From: Marinobacter halotolerans
Lineage (GTDB): Bacteria > Pseudomonadota > Gammaproteobacteria > Pseudomonadales > Oleiphilaceae
Reading direction: 5' to 3'
NCBI RefSeq assembly: GCF_008795985.1
Contig: NZ_VMHP01000001.1
Coordinates: 1,798,001-1,862,000, forward strand
Length of the DNA: 64,000 nt
Part shown: one piece after another, positions 45,783 to 54,041 of the stretch
Numbering within the stretch: position 1 is the first letter of the stretch
How the letters are laid out: each line of letters begins with the position of its first letter
Position numbers and translations under genes: made by a program
The notes under the pieces: generated by a model
The model's database searches: none
What the model was told of the DNA's origin: nothing
The model's input: the letters and a program-made list of their open reading frames with translations, nothing else

Positions 45783-45975
45783 GCTCGTTTTCAGGTGCTG
45801 CCGTGCAAAGCTGCTCGGGAGTGAAACGGGAAGCCGGTGTAAATCCGGCGCTGCCCCCGCAACGGTAAATGAGTTAAAAGCGATCGAATGCGCCACTGTG
45901 CCGAAGCATGGGAAGGCGATCGCCCAGGGTTCCACTCGCCCGCTCACAAGCCCGGAGACCGGCCTGTTGACACAC
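45783..45975 (+). ncRNA. Cobalamin riboswitch
   Basis: The conserved core is easy to read: GGGAAGCCGGTGTAAATCC and GGCGCTGCCCCCGCAACGG, then CACTGTGCCGAAG, a GGGAAGGCG segment and the closing AAGCCCGGAGACCGGCC. It binds adenosylcobalamin and should shut off btuB when the vitamin is plentiful. The leader continues to 46162, with a GC-rich pair GCGGAGG/CCTCCGC (about 45995-46048) and a small TGCA-TTTT-TGCA hairpin, likely the expression platform. No tRNA-like or coding sequence is seen in this 532-bp gap. Confidence 0.93.
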
Positions 45976-46162
45976 CAGACGCTGCGGAGGGCAGCGGAGG
46001 TGGGTGAACCGGCCTGTCGTCTGCATTTTTGCATCTGCCACCCTCCGCCCGCCTTCCCGAGACGTTTTTTGGCCCTGTTAGGGCAAATTCATAGTCTTCT
46101 CCTCTCGCAGCAGCCTTGAATCGACCACGCGGGTGCGTGTGGTTCTGCAGTGAGTAAGAATT

Positions 46163-47974
46163 ATGAATGTTTACAGACCCCTTGCCTGTCTTCTGTGGGC
46201 TGGCGCCTCGATTTCAGTCTTCAGTCTTCCCTCAGCCCTTGCCGATGAGTCGGACCAGGCGGCAGAGCTTGATCCGATCGTCGTGACGGCGACTCTGGGG
46301 CCCAGAACTGTGGGCGAAAGCCTTTCCTCTGTTACGGTTATTTCTGCAGAAGATATCCGTGAACAGCAACCGAAAGAATTTTCTGAATTGCTTGAGTCGC
46401 AACCGGGAGTTTCTGTGTCCGGTAACGGTTCCTTCGGCAAACAGACAAGCGTTTTTATGCGCGGACAGGCGTCTGACGCCACAGTGCTGCTGGTAGATGG
46501 TGTTCGTATCCGCTCGGCCACGGTCGGCGGGCCGGCCTGGCAGTATCTCCCGCCACAGCTGCTGAAGCGTGTAGAGATTGTTCGTGGTGGTCGCAGTAGC
46601 CTCTACGGCGCTGATGCGGTGGGCGGCGTTGTCCAGGCATTTACGACGCCTCGGGAGCGCGGGGAAAGCGGTTGGGTGGAAGCAGGTGGCGGCAATCTGG
46701 ACACCCAACAATACGGCGCAGGGTTTTCATCGGTGACCGATCAAACCAGCGTCAATATTGCTGCCAACTATTTCCGGACCGACGGCGCCCCGGTTATTGA
46801 GGGTGGAGAAGACAAGGGATACGACAACATGTCCGGGGTCGCCAGCGCCAGGCATGAGTTCAGTAACGGTGTTGAGGTTGGTTTCAGTTCCCTCAGCGCC
46901 GTGGGTAATTCAGAGTATGAAGGTGGTGACCAGGATTTCAGGTTCCAGACGGTTGGCGGCGGCATTGAGGTGCCGATAACCAGTCACTGGCGCTCCTCTT
47001 TGCATTTGTCTGAAGCCCGCGATGAGTTGGAAGTATTCAGCTCGTTTCCCGGTGTTTTTGATACTCGGACTCGTAATTCGCGACTGGAGAACTGGCTGAC
47101 AGCTGGTACCCATGAGTTTGTGCTGGGCGCAGAATATACGGTGGACCAGGTCGAAAGCACGACGGCCTACGAGGAAAGCAGCCGCTCCAATGAAGCCTAT
47201 TTTGGCCAGGCACTGCTCAATTTCGGTCCTGCTGACCTGCATTTGAGCCTTCGCAACGATGACAATGAAGCCTACGGCAATCAGACAACCTGGGGCGTAG
47301 GTGTTGGGTATGCCCTGAGCGCCAACTATCGGGTCCGCGCCAACACGGGCACCTCTTTCAAGGCGCCTTCGTTTAACGACCTTTATTTTCCGGGTTTCGG
47401 AGATCCGACCCTGGAGCCGGAGGAGGCCATTAGTTACGAGGCGGGCATTGAAGGCCGATATGACCAGTGGTTCTGGGACCTGGCCGTTTACCAGAGCGAC
47501 GTTGAGGATCTTTCGCTGCCTTCTCAGAATCAAGCAGGCAGCGTGCCTGAAGCCAGGCTACGTGGCGTTGAGCTAAGCAGTGGCTGGGAAAACAATGGCT
47601 GGTCTCTGAGGGCCGCAGTGTCGGTGGGCAACTTCGAGAACAAGGAGACAAGCCGTCAGCTTGCCCGCCGTGCAGAACGCACTGCGAGACTGGGCCTGGA
47701 CAAACAGCTGGGCACCTGGGGTTTCGGCACCACTGTTCGTGCTGAAAGCCACCGCTACGATGATGTATTCGGTGTTGGCCGTCAGCGGATACCTGGTTAC
47801 GGGGTCTGGGACCTGCGTGTCAGTAAAGAATTTGCAAAGGACTGGCATGCCTATCTGACCGTGGATAACGTACTGGATAACAAATACGCTACTGTAAAGG
47901 ATTTCAACAACAACGACTTTATTGTTGCCGGGCGCACGGCGTTTCTTTCGGTACGATATGAATTTGCACGGTGA
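46163..47974 (+). CDS. btuB: TonB-dependent vitamin B12 receptor
   Basis: 603 residues. A signal peptide (about 1-27) precedes the TonB box DPIVVTATL, a plug domain (about 45-155, including MRGQASDATVLLVDGVRI) and a beta-barrel ending in the aromatic-rich FLSVRYEFAR typical of outer-membrane barrels. It takes up cobalamins using energy from a TonB complex; the tonB operon at 5-7 kb could supply it. It sits behind a cobalamin riboswitch and before btuFCD, giving strong support for the substrate. Confidence 0.94.
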   Translation: MNVYRPLACLLWAGASISVFSLPSALADESDQAAELDPIVVTATLGPRTVGESLSSVTVISAEDIREQQPKEFSELLESQPGVSVSGNGSFGKQTSVFMRGQASDATVLLVDGVRIRSATVGGPAWQYLPPQLLKRVEIVRGGRSSLYGADAVGGVVQAFTTPRERGESGWVEAGGGNLDTQQYGAGFSSVTDQTSVNIAANYFRTDGAPVIEGGEDKGYDNMSGVASARHEFSNGVEVGFSSLSAVGNSEYEGGDQDFRFQTVGGGIEVPITSHWRSSLHLSEARDELEVFSSFPGVFDTRTRNSRLENWLTAGTHEFVLGAEYTVDQVESTTAYEESSRSNEAYFGQALLNFGPADLHLSLRNDDNEAYGNQTTWGVGVGYALSANYRVRANTGTSFKAPSFNDLYFPGFGDPTLEPEEAISYEAGIEGRYDQWFWDLAVYQSDVEDLSLPSQNQAGSVPEARLRGVELSSGWENNGWSLRAAVSVGNFENKETSRQLARRAERTARLGLDKQLGTWGFGTTVRAESHRYDDVFGVGRQRIPGYGVWDLRVSKEFAKDWHAYLTVDNVLDNKYATVKDFNNNDFIVAGRTAFLSVRYEFAR

Positions 47975-47983
47975 TACCAGAGG

Positions 47984-48907
47984 GTGTTCCTAATCCGCTA
48001 CTTTTCCTCTTCCTGTTGGCGACTTGCTGTCAGCCTGATCGGCATCATGATGGTCATTCTTCTGTCACTGATTGCCAGGGCCGCACAGGCAGTTTGTGTT
48101 GAAGATGACCTGAGCAGATCCGTTTGCCTGGACCAACCTGCCGAACGGGTCATCTCCCTTTCCCCCGGCGCCACCGAGCTGTTGTTTTCGGCCGGTGCCG
48201 GGGGGCAGGTAAAAGCGGTCAGCGCCTGGAGCGATTATCCGCCGGAAGCGGATGAGCTCCCGCAGGTAGGCGACAGCAACCGGCTGGATCTGGAGGCCAT
48301 TATTACCCTGAGGCCTGATCTGGTGGTGGCGTGGACTGACGGCAATTCCAGAGCCCAGCTGGCAAGAATCGAGGAACTGGGAATCCCGGTTTTCTGGCTA
48401 CAGCCTCGCACTTTTGCGGATATTGCCAGTGCCGTGGAGCGCCTTGCGGTTCTCACAGGCCATCAAGAGGCCGGCTTCAGGCGGGCCTCGGCCTTTCTTT
48501 CAGGCATCGCCGGGCTGCAGAAGCGTTACCAGGACGTTGCGCCTGTCAGGGTGTTCTATCAGGTATGGCACGAGCCTTTGATGACCATTAACGATCAGGA
48601 GCTGATTGGCCGGGCGATATCGCTGTGTGGCGGTGATAACGTCTTCGGCGATTTGCCTCGCCTGGTACCGCGGCTGAGCACCGAGGCGGTGCTGGCGGCC
48701 AATCCCGAGGTCATTATTACGGGTGGCAAGGGGCCTGATGACCGTCGCTGGCTGGAACGGTGGCGGGGCTATCCTGAATTGAAAGCCGTGGCGGTGGATA
48801 ACCTGTTCCTGGTGTCCCCCTCGCTGATTCAGCGACCCACCTTCCGTATGCTTGAAGGTGCCGAAGAGCTTTGCCAGGTTCTGGAGCAGGCCCGTGCAGA
48901 CCTATAG
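47984..48907 (+). CDS. btuF: Cobalamin-binding periplasmic protein
   Basis: 307 residues as a GTG start at 47984, with an ATG at 48047 as a shorter alternative; neither ribosome site is ideal. A hydrophobic signal segment ends near RAAQA. The BtuF fold shows AERVISLSPGATELLFSAG, DYPPEADELPQVGD and the C-terminal RPTFRMLEGAEEL. It hands B12 to BtuCD. Its 3' end overlaps btuC by 14 bp. Confidence 0.92.
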   Translation: MFLIRYFSSSCWRLAVSLIGIMMVILLSLIARAAQAVCVEDDLSRSVCLDQPAERVISLSPGATELLFSAGAGGQVKAVSAWSDYPPEADELPQVGDSNRLDLEAIITLRPDLVVAWTDGNSRAQLARIEELGIPVFWLQPRTFADIASAVERLAVLTGHQEAGFRRASAFLSGIAGLQKRYQDVAPVRVFYQVWHEPLMTINDQELIGRAISLCGGDNVFGDLPRLVPRLSTEAVLAANPEVIITGGKGPDDRRWLERWRGYPELKAVAVDNLFLVSPSLIQRPTFRMLEGAEELCQVLEQARADL

Positions 48908-49862
48908 CCGGGCACTGGTGGTTCTTGGGGTTATTGGCCTGCTGAGTATGGCGCTGTCGATCAGTGTTGGCAGTGCCTCGATTTCGCCGTCGGATACCTT
49001 TGCCGTGCTGACGGGTTCCGGTACGCCCATACAGCAAACGGTTCTGCTGGAGTTGCGCCTTCCAAGAACGCTGACGGCGTTTGCCACCGGCGGTTTACTG
49101 GCGGTTGCCGGAGCGCTGATGCAGGTTCTGCTCAGAAACCCGCTGGCCGATCCCTACGTTCTTGGACTGTCCGGCGGCGCGGCCGTGGGTGCCCTGCTTG
49201 CCATGATGGCGGGTGTTGCCGGGGCTGTGGTGTCTGGTTCGGCGTTTGCCGGTGCCCTGCTGGCCACCTTTCTGGTATTTGGTATTGCCCATGGCACCGG
49301 AAGCTGGACGCCTTCCCGACTGTTGCTGACCGGTGTGGTGGTAGCGGCGGGCTGGGGCGCGTTGATTGCCCTGATTCTGGCGATGAGCCCGGCCAGGCAG
49401 CTGCCCGGCATGCTCTACTGGCTGATGGGGGATATTTCCCCGACGGCCAATCCCGTTCCGGCTCTGATTCTTATGCTACTGGTCTGCCTGCTGGTGTTCC
49501 CGCTTGGTCGCAGCCTGAATGTGCTGGCTCGCGGCCCCATGCAGGCGGCTGCGCTGGGGGTGTCGGTTCGCCCTCTGGAGTGGACCATTTACATCCTCGC
49601 CAGCCTGCTGACGGCAACCGCCGTGACCATGGCAGGAAGCGTGGGTTTTGTGGGGCTGGTGGTGCCCCACATGCTGAGACTGGTGCTGGGGAATGATCAG
49701 CGCCTGATTCTGCCCGCCTGTGCTCTTGCCGGGGGGGCGCTTCTGGTGGTGGCGGACACTCTGGCACGGGTGGTGATTGCCCCGGAGCAATTGCCGGTTG
49801 GGGTGATCACGGCGTTGCTGGGCGTGCCAACGTTCCTCTACCTGTTGCACCGGAGCCGCTGA
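48894..49862 (+). CDS. btuC: Cobalamin ABC transporter permease
   Basis: 322 residues with GTG at 48894, preceded by GGAG. About ten membrane helices with FecCD-family motifs RLPRTLTAFATGG, LRNPLADPYVLGLSGGA and VGFVGLVVPHMLRL. It forms the channel of BtuCD in the inner membrane. Its start lies inside btuF and its stop overlaps the btuD ATG, so the operon is tightly coupled. Confidence 0.93.
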   Translation: MQTYSRALVVLGVIGLLSMALSISVGSASISPSDTFAVLTGSGTPIQQTVLLELRLPRTLTAFATGGLLAVAGALMQVLLRNPLADPYVLGLSGGAAVGALLAMMAGVAGAVVSGSAFAGALLATFLVFGIAHGTGSWTPSRLLLTGVVVAAGWGALIALILAMSPARQLPGMLYWLMGDISPTANPVPALILMLLVCLLVFPLGRSLNVLARGPMQAAALGVSVRPLEWTIYILASLLTATAVTMAGSVGFVGLVVPHMLRLVLGNDQRLILPACALAGGALLVVADTLARVVIAPEQLPVGVITALLGVPTFLYLLHRSR

Positions 49863-50632
49863 TGAATCCCTTGCAGGCTGAACAGCTGGTGATTGATATT
49901 CCCGGGCGCCGTAGCGGGCAGCCACTGAATTTTACCCTGGCAAGGGGGCAGGTCTGGGGCATACTCGGGCCCAATGGCGCCGGCAAAAGTACGCTTCTGC
50001 ACACCCTGGCGGGGCTTCGTCCGCCCCGTGACGGCAGTGTTCATCTGGGTGGGCGCCCGATGACCGCATGGAAGCGCCGGCAGATCTCCCAACAACTGGG
50101 GCTTGTGTTTCAGGACCAGCAGGACGGCTTTCCGGCCACGGTTCTGGAAACCGCCCTGATTGGCCGCCACCCGTGGCTTTCGCCCTGGCAGATGGAGTCC
50201 GGCGAGGACGAGCGTAAAGCCCGGTCGGCGTTGGATGCGCTGGATGTGGGCCATTTGAAGGACCGGCTGGTGAGTACGCTGTCCGGTGGCGAGCGCCAGC
50301 GGGTGGCCATTGCCACGGTACTGACCCAGAACCCGGACACCTGGCTATTGGACGAGCCCACCAATCATCTGGACCTGCATCATCAGGTGTCTGTTCTGAA
50401 ACTCCTGACGGAGCAGGCCCGCGGGGGCCGCTCCATCTTCATGTGCCTGCATGACCTCAACCTGGCGGCCCGCTGGTGTGATCATATCCTTCTACTGTTC
50501 CCGGAAGGCGAAGCCTGCTGGGGCCCGGCCAGCGAGATGCTGGTGCCGTCCGCGCTGGAAAGGCTTTACGGCCAGAAACTGATTACCGTTGAAGCCGACG
50601 GTGCCCCGCTCTTCGTGCCAGCCCGGTCGTAA
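49862..50632 (+). CDS. btuD: Cobalamin ABC transporter ATP-binding protein
   Basis: 256 residues. Walker A GPNGAGKST (about 39-47), signature LSGGERQR, Walker B WLLDEPTNHLD and the switch His in LHDLNLAARW are intact. It powers B12 uptake through BtuC. Last gene of btuBFCD, overlapping btuC by one base (TGATG). Confidence 0.93.
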   Translation: MNPLQAEQLVIDIPGRRSGQPLNFTLARGQVWGILGPNGAGKSTLLHTLAGLRPPRDGSVHLGGRPMTAWKRRQISQQLGLVFQDQQDGFPATVLETALIGRHPWLSPWQMESGEDERKARSALDALDVGHLKDRLVSTLSGGERQRVAIATVLTQNPDTWLLDEPTNHLDLHHQVSVLKLLTEQARGGRSIFMCLHDLNLAARWCDHILLLFPEGEACWGPASEMLVPSALERLYGQKLITVEADGAPLFVPARS

Positions 50633-50647
50633 CCGGAAACCGGCTGA

Positions 50648-50920
50648 TTATTCGGCCGGCTCGTTCAGCAGTGACGGCTTTTTCAGGGCTTTCAGGAACA
50701 GATCCCGCTCTTCCGCAATCGCCAGGGCACACTGTTCCGCATGCTCCTCAGTCAGGCCATTCACTTTCGATTTCAGGAACAGCAGAATCTCTTCCGATAA
50801 CTCCAGCATCTTGTCCCGGGCATCCGCATCCGCCTTGTTCGCAAACAGCATCTTTTCCGGGTTTTTCAATGCCATGTCCTGCCCGTCCCTTTCTGAAAAA
50901 TAAAGTGCCTTTACAGCCAT
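50648..50920 (-). CDS. yebG: YebG-family DNA-damage-inducible protein
   Basis: 90 residues resembling YebG: MAVKALYFSERDG at the start, ANKADADARDKMLELSEEI in the centre and AIAEERDLFLKALKKP at the end. In enterobacteria YebG is SOS-induced; its function is unclear. The ATG has AGGAGA upstream. A stretch with LexA half-site-like bases lies 130 bp upstream. It is convergent with btuD, 15 bp apart. Confidence 0.85.
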   Translation of the reverse strand: MAVKALYFSERDGQDMALKNPEKMLFANKADADARDKMLELSEEILLFLKSKVNGLTEEHAEQCALAIAEERDLFLKALKKPSLLNEPAE

Positions 50921-51046
50921 GTGTCTGCTCTCCTGTAAGCGCCCCGCTTGAGTAATTGGTGATGGGACTAAACCGATGGCAGAAGCCTAACATTGATATT
51001 GCATAAAAATGGCAATGTTTGCTTTCGCATTTAGTACAGCCTCAAT

Positions 51047-51077
51047 CGTACTGTATATAACACTGTATAAACAGTCT
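51047..51077. promoter_or_regulatory. LexA-like half-sites upstream of yebG
   Basis: TACTGTATATAAC and CACTGTATAAACAGTC carry CTGTATA and ACAG half-sites of the SOS box, but the spacings do not give a proper CTGT-N8-ACAG. It may be a degenerate LexA site controlling yebG or simply an AT-rich promoter. The remaining part of this 299-bp gap holds no gene. Confidence 0.3.
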
Positions 51078-51219
51078 TTCGGTGGAACGCGACTAGAAAT
51101 CGCCAGCCCTTTTCACATAGAGATTGCCGGTAATTTTGGGTTTTCTTGGTTTTCGGTTCGAGAGGTGGCTATATTGAATAAATATTGACCAAGTCGTCAC
51201 CCCTCGAGAGGCAATTTTG

Positions 51220-53046
51220 ATGAAACACCTATTTCAAGCTGTCCGGTTTTCCCGAATCGGGCTGCTAGCCCTGTTGAGCGTTGCCTTGCTTGGGTGTGGC
51301 GGCGGTAGTGGCGGTGGTAGTGGCGGTGGTGGAGCGGCCACGCCGGCCGCCCCGATTCTGGATCTGTCACCGCAGAGCATCAAGACTTTCAGTTTCAGTT
51401 GGAACGATGTCTCCGGCGAGACTGAATACCGTCTGCTGGAAAACCCGGACGGAATGTCTGGCTACACCCAGGTAGCGACTATCGCTGCGGATGCCTCCAG
51501 CAAAAATCTTCAGGTGTTCCTGCCCGGGCGCGTCAATGCCAGCTACATCCTGCAGGCCTGTAACAGTGGCGGGTGCAGCGACTCGCCGGAGGTGTTTGTC
51601 AATGAAAGCCTGATTTCTGCTTCGGGCTACGTCAAGGGCTCCAACACTGAGGCGAGCGACGACTTCGGTTCAAGCGTAGCGCTTGCGGCCAATGGCAACA
51701 CACTGGCGGTGGGTACAGTAGGGGAGGCCAGCAACGCCACCGGCATTGGCGGTGACGCCGACAATAACAGCGCCAGCGACAGTGGCGCGGTTTACGTGTT
51801 TACCCGCAGCGGCTCCGTCTGGTCGCAGCAGGCCTTCATTAAGGCCTCCAACACCGGGGCAGGCGACAACTTCGGGTTCAGTGTAGCCCTTGCGGCCGAT
51901 GGCAACACCCTGGCAGTTGGCGCGCCCGAGGAGGACAGCAACGCCACCGGCATTGACGGTGACGCCGACAATAATAGCGCCAGCGACAGTGGCGCGGTTT
52001 ATGTGTTTACCCGCAGCGGCACCGTCTGGTCGCAGCGGGCCTACCTCAAGGCCTCCAACACAGAAGCAGGCGACTTCTTCGGCTCCAGATTGGCGCTCGC
52101 GGCCGACGCCAACACCCTGGCGGTGGGGGCAGGCGACGAGGACAGCAACGCCGGTGGCGTCAACGGCGTCGAGGACAATAATAGCGCTCAATCCAGTGGC
52201 GCAGTTTACGTGTTTGTCCGCAGCGGCACTGACTGGTCTCAGCAGGTCTATCTCAAGGCCTCCAACGCAGGAGCAAGCGACTTCTTCGGCGCAAGCTTGG
52301 CACTTGCGGCCGATGGCACCACTCTGGCGGTGGGGGGATCCGGAGAGGCCAGCAACGCCACCGGCATTGGCGGCAACCAGACGGATAACAGCTCCGCTAA
52401 CAGTGGCGCGGTTTACGTGTTTGTCCGTAGCGGCAGCGTCTGGGCGCAGCAGGCCTATATCAAGGCCTCCAACGCCGAAGCGAATGACAGGTTTGGCGGA
52501 AGTCTGGTACTCGCGGCCGATGGCAATGTCCTGGCAGTGGGGGCAACCGGAGAGGACAGCAACGCCACCGGCATTGACGGCATCCAGACGGATAACAGCT
52601 CCGCTAGAAGTGGCGCGGTTTACGTATTCGCCCGCAGCGGCCCCGTCTGGGCGCAGCAGGCCTATATCAAGGCCTCCAACGCCGAAGCGAATGACAGGTT
52701 TGGCGGAAGTCTGGTACTCGCGGCCGATGGCAATGTCCTGGCAGTGGGGGCAACCGGAGAGACCAGCAACGCCACCGGCATTGACGAAAACGAGGCCGAC
52801 AACAGCGCCGTTAATAGTGGCGCGGTTTACGTCTTCAATCGAAGCAGCAACGTTTGGTCTCAGCAGGCCTATGTCAAGGCCCCCAACACCGGGGCGAACG
52901 ACCTGTTCGGCGACAGTGTGGCTCTAGCGGCCGACGGCAACACCCTGGCGGTGGGGGCAACCGGTGAGGACAGCAACGCGATGGGCATTGATGGCGACGA
53001 GGCCGACAACAGCGCCTCAAACAGTGGGGCAGTTTACCTCTACTGA
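51220..53046 (+). CDS. Lipoprotein with seven FG-GAP-like repeats
   Basis: About 608 residues from the ATG at 51220 (a TTG one codon upstream is less likely); GAGAGG lies eight bases before. The signal peptide ends in a lipobox (SVALLGC) followed by a Gly/Ser linker, so it is lipid-anchored. A fibronectin-like domain (about 45-130) precedes seven repeats of 69 residues with the pattern AxDxFGxSxALAADGNTLAVG and GAVYVFxRSG. Seven such units should close into one beta-propeller. Likely a surface or periplasmic binding protein; ligand unknown. Asp/Asn-rich loops could bind calcium. Confidence 0.87.
   Translation: MKHLFQAVRFSRIGLLALLSVALLGCGGGSGGGSGGGGAATPAAPILDLSPQSIKTFSFSWNDVSGETEYRLLENPDGMSGYTQVATIAADASSKNLQVFLPGRVNASYILQACNSGGCSDSPEVFVNESLISASGYVKGSNTEASDDFGSSVALAANGNTLAVGTVGEASNATGIGGDADNNSASDSGAVYVFTRSGSVWSQQAFIKASNTGAGDNFGFSVALAADGNTLAVGAPEEDSNATGIDGDADNNSASDSGAVYVFTRSGTVWSQRAYLKASNTEAGDFFGSRLALAADANTLAVGAGDEDSNAGGVNGVEDNNSAQSSGAVYVFVRSGTDWSQQVYLKASNAGASDFFGASLALAADGTTLAVGGSGEASNATGIGGNQTDNSSANSGAVYVFVRSGSVWAQQAYIKASNAEANDRFGGSLVLAADGNVLAVGATGEDSNATGIDGIQTDNSSARSGAVYVFARSGPVWAQQAYIKASNAEANDRFGGSLVLAADGNVLAVGATGETSNATGIDENEADNSAVNSGAVYVFNRSSNVWSQQAYVKAPNTGANDLFGDSVALAADGNTLAVGATGEDSNAMGIDGDEADNSASNSGAVYLY
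51628..53043 (+). repeat. Seven tandem repeats of 207 bp
   Basis: Each unit encodes 69 residues of the propeller lipoprotein; the last is slightly short. The fifth and sixth units share an identical 118-bp block (52437-52554 and 52644-52761), while the others differ more, which indicates recent duplication or gene conversion. Confidence 0.88.
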
Positions 53047-53277
53047 GCTTGAGCGGGACGATTTGACGCCCCAAAAGTGAGTGAGGCGCTGAGCCGGGTC
53101 GTAAAGGATCCGGCCTGGCGATGATAGTCAGTTTTGAGTAACCGATGGCTGCAAATTATGGTAGGCGCGAACTAACAGCCCATGCCAACATACCGACTAA
53201 ATAGAGTTCTCGGGCGTCTCCTCCCAGGTTTCAAGGAACTTCGACACCGTCGCAACACCACAAGGAAGCAAGAAGAT

Positions 53278-53928
53278 ATGAAGCTGGTTATCGGTAACAA
53301 GAATTACTCCTCCTGGTCCCTGCGCCCCTGGCTGCTCATCGCCCAGAACGACCTCCCGTTTGAGGAGGTGCGCATTCCACTGGATCTGGCGGACACCAAA
53401 GAGAAAATCCTGCAATACAGCGCCGCCGGCAAAGTGCCGGTTCTGGTGGATGGCGATGTGACCGTCTGGGATTCCCTGGCGATCTGCGAGTACGTATCCG
53501 AGCAGCACCTGGAAGGCCGGGGCTGGCCTGCTGACACGGCAGCACGTGCCGAAGCCAGAGCCATCAGCGCCGAGATGCACTCCGGCTTCCCGGCCATCCG
53601 CGGCCAGATGCCGATGAACTGCCGCGCCACCGGCCGCAAGGTACCAATGACGCCGGAGCTGGAAAAAGACATTGCCCGGGTGGATCGCCTCTGGAGCGAT
53701 TGCCGTGCCCGTTTTTCGGCGGGCGGCCCCTGGCTGTTCGGCGAGTTCTCCATTGCGGACTGTATGTTTGCCCCGGTGACCTCCCGGTTTGCCACCTACG
53801 GCGTTTCGCTGTCCGACCTTGCGCGCGAGTATCAGCAGCAGGTTCTGAACTCAAAAGCGATGCGTGAATGGGTCGAACAGGGCCGGCAGGAGACCGAAGT
53901 GGTCGAAGCGGACGAAGCTGGCGCCTGA
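53278..53928 (+). CDS. Glutathione S-transferase family protein
   Basis: 216 residues from the ATG at 53278 with AGGAAG upstream. The thioredoxin-like N-terminal half starts with KLVIGNKNYSSWSLRPWLL, where Ser residues replace a Cys active site. The C-terminal helical half includes WLFGEFSIADCMFAPVTSRF. It should conjugate glutathione to electrophiles or act as a reductase. The 231-bp gap before it holds no recognisable element. Confidence 0.9.
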   Translation: MKLVIGNKNYSSWSLRPWLLIAQNDLPFEEVRIPLDLADTKEKILQYSAAGKVPVLVDGDVTVWDSLAICEYVSEQHLEGRGWPADTAARAEARAISAEMHSGFPAIRGQMPMNCRATGRKVPMTPELEKDIARVDRLWSDCRARFSAGGPWLFGEFSIADCMFAPVTSRFATYGVSLSDLAREYQQQVLNSKAMREWVEQGRQETEVVEADEAGA

Positions 53929-54041
53929 TCAATCCACCAAGACGAACCGCCCCAAAAACTGGATAATGGCCGGCACTGAAAAAGTGCGACACGCTGTACT
54001 GAAAAAGCCGCGCCACATCCTCCGATCCGGGTAGTTTGCTC

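Noticed and set aside
51628..53043. Regular repeats that could suggest a CRISPR array
   Set aside because: The repeats are 207 bp, coding and without unique spacers; no cas gene is present.
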